A DNA stretch of 64,000 nucleotides from CAWCDJ01 sp963778675 (GTDB taxonomy: Bacteria > Acidobacteriota > Terriglobia > Bryobacterales > Bryobacteraceae). Position 1 is the first letter of the stretch. The number at the start of each line of letters is the position of its first letter. This document shows, piece by piece, positions 59,214 to 64,000 of the stretch. Where the stretch lies: assembly GCA_963778675.1 (NCBI GenBank), contig CAVZVI010000013.1, positions 496,001 to 560,000 on the forward strand, read 5' to 3'. A model generated the notes under the pieces. The model was not told the DNA's origin. It was given only the letters and a program-made list of their open reading frames with translations, and did no database searches. The position numbers and the translations under genes are program-made.

Positions 59214-61166
59214 ATGCGCGTGGCGTTTTTCTCGCCGCTGCCTCCGGCGCGCAGCGGGATCGCCGACTATTCCGAAGCCCTGATCGAATCGTTGAAGCCG
59301 CTGGTGGAGCTGGAAGTGTTCTCCGGCCCCGATCGGCCATTCGACCCATCCCGCTTCGACATTGCGGTGTACCAGGTGGGCAACAACGGGCACCACGGCT
59401 TCGTCTACGAGGCGGCCCTGCGGCATCCGGGGATCGTAGTGATGCACGAATCCAACCTGCACCACCTGATCACCGATCTGACGATCCGGCGCGACGATTG
59501 GGACGCATATGTAAGCGAGTGCGAGTACAACGGCGGGCAGGCGGCGCGGGCCTTCGCCGAGCGGGTGCGGCGCCTGGAGGTGGGCCCCGACTACGAGGGG
59601 CTGCCGATGACGCGGAGACTGCTGGAATCGGCGCGCGGCGTCGTGGTGCACAGCCGCTTCATGCTCGATGAGATGCGGGCGGCCGGGTTCAGCGGGCCGG
59701 CGGCGGTTATCCCGCACGGTGCGTGGATCCCGCAGGCCGATCGCAACGGCTACCGCGAGAAACTGGGGCTCGATGAAGCCACGCCGCTGGTGGGCATTTT
59801 CGGATTTCTCAAGCCCTACAAGCGGATCGCGGAATCGCTGCGCGCCTTCCGGCGGCTGGTGCGGCTGGCGCCGAACGCGCGCATGATCCTGGTGGGCGAG
59901 CCGCACCCGGAGTTTCCGCTGGAAGGGATGATCCGGTCCATGGGTCTGTCGGCGCACGTGCGGGTTCTGGGCTTCACCCCGATCGAGGATTTCGTGGGGT
60001 ACCTGGGGGCGTGCGACATCGTGCTCAACCTGCGTTACCCGACGGTGGGTGAGAGTTCCGGCACGCTGCTGCGCTCGCTCGGCCTGGGCAAAGCGGTGCT
60101 GGTTTCGGAGGTCGGGTCGTTCCAGGAGTTCCCGGACGATGTCTGCCTCAAAGTGCCGGTGGGCGCCGGCGAGGAGGACCTGATCTTCGAATACCTCAAC
60201 CTGCTGATCGGGCGGCCCGAAGTGGCCAAGGCGCTCGGCCGCAGGGCCAGGCAATACGTGGCGGAGGAATGCAATTGGGCCGCGGTGGCGCGGCAGTATG
60301 CGGTGTTTCTCGATGGTGTGCTTGGTGGGGCGGGCCTCCCGGCCTGCCCTCCCGAACCCCCGGGCAGGCCGGCAGTCCTGCCCCACTTAAACGAGTATCT
60401 GAGCGGGTGGGCGGAGACGCCGGAATCGCGCGGTTATCTGGAGACGCACGAGACGCGGCTGGTGAAGACCCTGGAGATGACGCCTCCGGGCGGGCCGTGC
60501 GACCGGGTCCTCGAAATGGGAGCGTACCTGCAGATCACACCGGCGCTGAGCACCAGGCTCGGCTACGGGACGGTGCGGGGCTGCTATTACGGCAAGCTGG
60601 GGCGCACCGACCACCGCGTGGTGACATCGGCCGGGGGCGAGCGTTTCGAATGCGACATCGACCACTTCGACGCGGAGCGCGACCGCTTTCCATACGGCGA
60701 CGAATATTTCTCCACGGTGCTCTGCTGCGAGCTGATCGAGCACCTGTTCGAAGACCCGATGCACCTGATGGCTGAAGTGAACCGGATCCTCAAACCGGGC
60801 GGGCACCTGGTGCTCACCACGCCGAACGTGGCGGCGCTGCGCGGGATCTCGGCGATCCTGCAGGGGTACCATCCGGGTTTCTTTCACGCCTACATCCGGC
60901 CGGCGGATTCGGGCGAAGTGGACGCACGCCACAACCGGGAATACACGCCGCGCGAGATCCACAAACTGCTGGAGAATGCCGGCTTCGAGGTGGCGCGCCT
61001 GGAGACCGGCGAGTTCCGGGACGAGCCGCACCCCGAGTTCGGCTGGGTCGAGCACCTGCTGGAGCAGTACCACCTGGATACGGACCTGCGCGGGGACGGC
61101 ATTTACGCGCTGGGGCGGAAGACGGGAGCGGTGCGCGAGCGCTATCCCGGGTGGCTCTATTCATGA
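59214..61166 (+). CDS. Bifunctional GT4 glycosyltransferase / SAM methyltransferase
   Basis: The 650-residue protein has a glycosyltransferase-B half (residues about 1-370; FFSPLPPARSGIADYSE, AVIPHGAW, VGIFGFLKPYKRI). A class I methyltransferase follows (about 400-640; DRVLEMGAY, EYFSTVLCCELIEHLFEDP, LKPGGHLVLTTPN). The second Glu of the E-x7-E motif appears replaced (E-SSGTLLR-S), so the donor site is atypical. The linker (residues 371-391, G/P-rich) is encoded by a 62-base inverted repeat. It may transfer a sugar and then O-methylate it, for example as a chain-capping step. Overlaps the permease gene by ATGA. Confidence 0.85.
   Translation: MRVAFFSPLPPARSGIADYSEALIESLKPLVELEVFSGPDRPFDPSRFDIAVYQVGNNGHHGFVYEAALRHPGIVVMHESNLHHLITDLTIRRDDWDAYVSECEYNGGQAARAFAERVRRLEVGPDYEGLPMTRRLLESARGVVVHSRFMLDEMRAAGFSGPAAVIPHGAWIPQADRNGYREKLGLDEATPLVGIFGFLKPYKRIAESLRAFRRLVRLAPNARMILVGEPHPEFPLEGMIRSMGLSAHVRVLGFTPIEDFVGYLGACDIVLNLRYPTVGESSGTLLRSLGLGKAVLVSEVGSFQEFPDDVCLKVPVGAGEEDLIFEYLNLLIGRPEVAKALGRRARQYVAEECNWAAVARQYAVFLDGVLGGAGLPACPPEPPGRPAVLPHLNEYLSGWAETPESRGYLETHETRLVKTLEMTPPGGPCDRVLEMGAYLQITPALSTRLGYGTVRGCYYGKLGRTDHRVVTSAGGERFECDIDHFDAERDRFPYGDEYFSTVLCCELIEHLFEDPMHLMAEVNRILKPGGHLVLTTPNVAALRGISAILQGYHPGFFHAYIRPADSGEVDARHNREYTPREIHKLLENAGFEVARLETGEFRDEPHPEFGWVEHLLEQYHLDTDLRGDGIYALGRKTGAVRERYPGWLYS
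60325..60386. repeat. Intragenic 62-base inverted repeat (REP-like)
   Basis: Arms 60325-60349 and 60362-60386 are 25 bases each and match at 22 of 25 positions when one is reverse-complemented. They are separated by 12 bases. It begins GTGGGGCGGG and ends CTGCCCCAC. It lies in frame and encodes the linker between the two enzymatic domains. The form resembles the palindromic intergenic repeats found in many acidobacterial genomes. Confidence 0.85.
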
Positions 61167-62383
61167 GCGCTTCCTACCTGGAGCCGCGGGTGGAAGTGGA
61201 CGCGCAGTCGCGCATGGCGCGCGCCGAATTCAAGCTGCGCAACGATTCGGCGGAGACCTGGACATCGGCCGGCGGGTTCGCCATCGGGTATCACCTCTTC
61301 GACGTGGACACAGGCACCCTGATCGTGGACGGCGCGCGTTTCCCACTCGCTCGGGACCTCAAGCCCGGCGAGACTGTGCACGTCGAGATCGAGTTCGAAC
61401 TGCCGCCCGAGGACGGGCGCTACCAGGTGCTGGTCTCGCCGATGCGCGAGAACGTGTGCTGGTATTACGAGCAGGGGTGGCCGTTTCTGCTGGTGGAGAG
61501 CGTTTCGGCCCAAGGAACCGTGAGGCTGGCGCGGACCCGCGTGGCAACCGCCGGGGTATTGAAGCGGGAGCGCGCCCTGAGGGCGGTGGGGAGGTCGCTG
61601 GTCTACCCGGTGACGACGGTGTGGCGCAATCGCGGGCTGATCCGCGTCATGGTGCGGCGCGACATCCTGGGCCGCTACCGCGGCTCGTTCGGAGGCGCGT
61701 TCTGGACCATCATTAGCCCGCTGCTGCTGATGCTGACCTATTTCTTCGTGTTTGGCGTGGTATTGCGCGACCGGCACAGCACGCGCTCGGGGTTCGCCCT
61801 GTATTTCCTTTCGGGCATGCTGCCATGGCTGGCCTTCAGCGAGGCGGTGGGGCGCGCGCCCACGGTCCTGATCGAGCACCGGAACTTCGTGAAGAAGCTG
61901 GTTTTCGCGGTTGAAACCCTGCCGGTCAACCTGGTGGTGGCGGGCCTTGTCACGGAGTTGTTCGCCGTGGTGTTGTACTCCATCTTTCTGGCGTTCGCAC
62001 GGCCGGGCATTCCTCCGGCGGTGTTGTGGCTGCCGGTGCTGCTGATTCCCCAGGTGCTATTCACGGCGGGGCTGAGCTGGTTTCTGGCGGCCTTGGGTGC
62101 GTTCGTGCGCGATCTGGGGCAGATCATCGGGTTCGTCCTCACGCTGTGGTTTTTCATCACGCCTATCTGCTACCCCGAATCCTCGCTGCCGCAATCTGCT
62201 ACGCTGATATTGTCCAAGAATCCGATTTATGTTCTGGTGCGCGGCTACCGCGCGATCTTCCTGGACAACCAGGCGCCGGCGTTCGGACCGCTGTGGAAAT
62301 TGTGGGTGGTGGCCGTGGTGGTCTTCGTCCTCGGACATGCCTGGTTTTACAAGCTGCGGAAATCGTTCGCGGACATGATCTGA
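61163..62383 (+). CDS. ABC-2 polysaccharide export permease with N-terminal beta-sandwich domain
   Basis: The 406-residue protein has two parts. Residues 1-115 form a beta-rich domain (FKLRNDSAETWTSAGGFAIGYHLFD, then LKPGETVHVEIEFELP) like the carbohydrate-binding C-terminal domain of Wzt-type ATPases. Residues about 130-400 form a Wzm-like permease with six hydrophobic segments. The start is ATG 61163 overlapping the upstream stop. No cognate ABC ATPase is in this cluster, so the partner gene must lie elsewhere. Confidence 0.85.
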   Translation: MSASYLEPRVEVDAQSRMARAEFKLRNDSAETWTSAGGFAIGYHLFDVDTGTLIVDGARFPLARDLKPGETVHVEIEFELPPEDGRYQVLVSPMRENVCWYYEQGWPFLLVESVSAQGTVRLARTRVATAGVLKRERALRAVGRSLVYPVTTVWRNRGLIRVMVRRDILGRYRGSFGGAFWTIISPLLLMLTYFFVFGVVLRDRHSTRSGFALYFLSGMLPWLAFSEAVGRAPTVLIEHRNFVKKLVFAVETLPVNLVVAGLVTELFAVVLYSIFLAFARPGIPPAVLWLPVLLIPQVLFTAGLSWFLAALGAFVRDLGQIIGFVLTLWFFITPICYPESSLPQSATLILSKNPIYVLVRGYRAIFLDNQAPAFGPLWKLWVVAVVVFVLGHAWFYKLRKSFADMI

Positions 62384-62387
62384 AAGC

Positions 62388-63014
62388 ATGACGGCTCTGC
62401 TGCACAGACTCTACGACCTGCTGGTGGCCTTCGGACCGGTGGGAGTGTTCCTGCTGAGCATCATCGATTCCATGGGAGTCCCGCTTCCGGCGGCGATGGA
62501 CGCGCTGGTGCTGGGGGTGGCGGCCGGTAGTGTGAATGAGCCATCGCACGCGTACCTTACGGCATTCGTGGCGGTATTGGGATCGGCCGGGGGAAACATT
62601 TTCCTGTTTCACGCGGCGCGGCAAGGGGGCAGGTTTTTCCGGCAGCCCGAGCCGCAGCCGGGAAAGCGGAGGCGCTTCCGCGAGTGGTTCGGCCGGTACG
62701 GGCTGGTCACGGTATTCGTCCCGGCAGTGACCCCCATCGTTCCGCTCCCGCTCAAGGTCTTCGCGATCTCGGCCGGCGCGCTGCGCACGTCATTCGTCAA
62801 ATTCGTAGGGGTGATCCTGACGGCCCGCGTCATCCGGTATTTCGGGCTGGCCTACCTCGGCCTCCAGCTTGGCGCGGATGCCGAGGGCTTCCTGCGGCGC
62901 AACGGCTGGACCTTCGCGGGAACGGCCGTGCTGGCTGCGGCCGCCATATACCTGGCGGTTCGCTACTACGGAGGGCGGCGAAGCGCCGCGAGCGGGGCGG
63001 CTACAATAGAGTGA
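62388..63014 (+). CDS. VTT/DedA-like membrane protein
   Basis: The 208-residue protein is a SNARE-associated (VTT/DedA) family member with four to five hydrophobic segments. It has FLLSIIDSMGVPLPAAMDAL at the first helix and RYGLVTVFVPAVTPIVPLPLKVFAISAGAL in the central re-entrant region. Such proteins move lipid carriers across the membrane. It could recycle undecaprenyl phosphate for the glycan pathway just upstream; that link is inference. Confidence 0.85.
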   Translation: MTALLHRLYDLLVAFGPVGVFLLSIIDSMGVPLPAAMDALVLGVAAGSVNEPSHAYLTAFVAVLGSAGGNIFLFHAARQGGRFFRQPEPQPGKRRRFREWFGRYGLVTVFVPAVTPIVPLPLKVFAISAGALRTSFVKFVGVILTARVIRYFGLAYLGLQLGADAEGFLRRNGWTFAGTAVLAAAAIYLAVRYYGGRRSAASGAATIE

Positions 63015-63029
63015 CGGAACGCCCGACCG

Positions 63030-63722
63030 ATGCCCAAGAAGATTGCGATTGTCGAGGACGAGGCCGAACTCGCCGCGCTCATCGACTATAACCTCGCCCG
63101 GCACGGTTACCAGGCCCAGATCCTGGGCGGATCCTCGGGCACGCTCAAATCTCTCGAACAGGCGAAGCCGGACCTGATCCTTCTCGATGTCATGCTGCCG
63201 GAGCTGGACGGGTTCGAGTTGTGCCGCCAGATCCGGCAATCGGCGGTTCTTGCCCGGACGCCGGTGCTGTTCCTGACGGCCAGGTCCGACGAAGTCGACC
63301 GCGTGCTGGGCCTCGAAATCGGCGGCGACGATTACATGACCAAGCCCTTCAGCCCGCGAGAGCTGATCGCGCGCGTGAAGGCTCACTTGCGGCGTGGGGA
63401 GATGGGAGTGGAGCCGCCGGTGTTGGGCATCGGGCCGTTCCGGCTGGACCGCACGGCGCGGCGCGTCTACCAGGGCGAGCGGGAACTGGAGCTGACTTCG
63501 ACCGAGTTCAACCTGCTGGAGTTCTTCCTCACCCATCCGGGGCGCGCCTACAGCCGCGACCAACTGCTCGAATCGGTGTGGGGGGAGCAGCGTTTCGTAA
63601 CGCCCAGGACCGTCGATGTGCACGTGAGACGGCTGCGCGAGCAGATCGAGGAGCAGCCGGACAACCCGCGCTACCTGACCACGGTGCGCGGCTTCGGATA
63701 TCGCTTTGAGGAGCCCGTGTGA
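63030..63722 (+). CDS. PhoB/OmpR-family response regulator
   Basis: The 230-residue protein has a receiver domain (phospho-acceptor Asp53 in LLLDVMLPELDG, Lys in MTKPF) and an OmpR/PhoB winged-helix domain (VRRLREQIEEQPDNPRYLTTVRGFGYRF). The kinase follows with GTGA overlap. Closest in style to PhoB; no phosphate genes are in the window. Confidence 0.95.
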   Translation: MPKKIAIVEDEAELAALIDYNLARHGYQAQILGGSSGTLKSLEQAKPDLILLDVMLPELDGFELCRQIRQSAVLARTPVLFLTARSDEVDRVLGLEIGGDDYMTKPFSPRELIARVKAHLRRGEMGVEPPVLGIGPFRLDRTARRVYQGERELELTSTEFNLLEFFLTHPGRAYSRDQLLESVWGEQRFVTPRTVDVHVRRLREQIEEQPDNPRYLTTVRGFGYRFEEPV

Positions 63723-64000
63723 CCGGAAAGATCTTTCTCAAACTGATTATCGGAGTGATCGGCCTGCTGCTGCTGGCCGCCGTATCGGTGGATTACTTCG
63801 CCACGGAAGTGACGCGCGACACGTATACGCAGAATCTGCGGCAGCAACTGGCGGACAAGGGGCGGATGCTGGCGCTTTCTCTTCCGATCGACGGGGACTT
63901 CAGTCCGAGTCGCGTCCGCACTCTGGCAGAAGCCGCGGGCGGCCGTATCACGGTGGTGCGCACGGACGGCAAGGTGCTGGCGGATTCCGATGCGGACGCG
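63719..64000 (+). CDS. Sensor histidine kinase, N-terminal part (cut by window end)
   Basis: 94 codons are visible before the window ends. There is an N-terminal membrane segment (FLKLIIGVIGLLLLAAVSVDYF) followed by the start of an extracytoplasmic or PAS-like region (LSLPIDGDFSPSRVRTL). The GTG start overlaps the response-regulator stop. N-terminal style resembles PhoR. The catalytic domains lie outside the window. Confidence 0.88.
   Translation, partial: MTGKIFLKLIIGVIGLLLLAAVSVDYFATEVTRDTYTQNLRQQLADKGRMLALSLPIDGDFSPSRVRTLAEAAGGRITVVRTDGKVLADSDADA

Overview
The window is a GC-rich chromosomal segment from a diderm bacterium, most likely an acidobacterium of the Solibacter/Bryobacter type. 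That placement is an inference. It rests on two secreted proteins with the C-terminal domain expanded in Solibacter, a large cell-surface Ig/IPT protein, S46 and DUF5107 proteins, and LpxC (lipid A, hence an outer membrane). I saw no tRNA, rRNA, CRISPR array, intact insertion sequence or prophage. No gene-free stretch exceeds about 300 bases; the longest is the AT-rich 47930-48199.

Layout. 0.1-4.2 kb: a STAS regulator, a secreted protein and uvrA. 4.4-17.6 kb: a tightly overlapping seven-gene plus-strand operon. It encodes a vWA membrane protein, a caspase-fold protein lacking its cysteine, a TPR protein with an HExxH protease motif, a MoxR ATPase, a DUF58 protein, a BatA-like vWA protein and a huge Gln-rich membrane protein. 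This is the most system-like part of the window. 17.6-25.0 kb: minus-strand secreted proteins (Solibacter-type, S46 peptidase, DUF5107/TPR, HExxH protein). 25-30.4 kb: small housekeeping genes in head-to-head pairs (YdeI-like/Rsm22-like, aldo-keto reductase/HD, DUF4342/beta-propeller), plus an acyltransferase. 30.4-34.2 kb: a 1.24-kresidue Ig/IPT surface protein. 34.2-36.5 kb: threonine dehydrogenase divergent from a frameshifted ATP-grasp ligase. 36.5-42.9 kb: gcvT-gcvH-gcvPA-gcvPB, a GT39-like membrane protein and yggX, all minus strand. 43-47.3 kb: a secreted protein, an Hsp15-like S4 protein, a MIO-type aromatic amino acid lyase with tyrosine-type selectivity residues, and lpxC. 47.4-53.2 kb: a receiver protein, polA without recognisable proofreading residues, a tandem pair of DUF4159 proteins and a small secreted protein. 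53.3-63.0 kb: a surface-glycan locus with a cupin, a nucleotidyltransferase, a dTDP-sugar epimerase-like protein, four glycosyltransferases (one fused to a methyltransferase), a DUF3108 protein, an ABC-2 export permease carrying its own beta-sandwich domain, and a VTT-family protein. 63.0-64.0 kb: a PhoB/PhoR-like two-component pair, the kinase cut by the window edge.

Three points stand out. First, three genes are interrupted by what looks like one extra base each (near 6600, 7803 and 36178). One of these artificially fuses two genes of the 4.4-17.6 kb operon; sequencing or assembly error is the simplest explanation. Second, several head-to-head genes are separated by only 19-28 bases, and the two strands share one symmetric -10-like hexamer; many start codons sit 6-8 bases after a -10 box, implying leaderless mRNAs. 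Third, a 62-base inverted repeat lies in frame inside a glycosyltransferase-methyltransferase gene and encodes the linker between its two domains.
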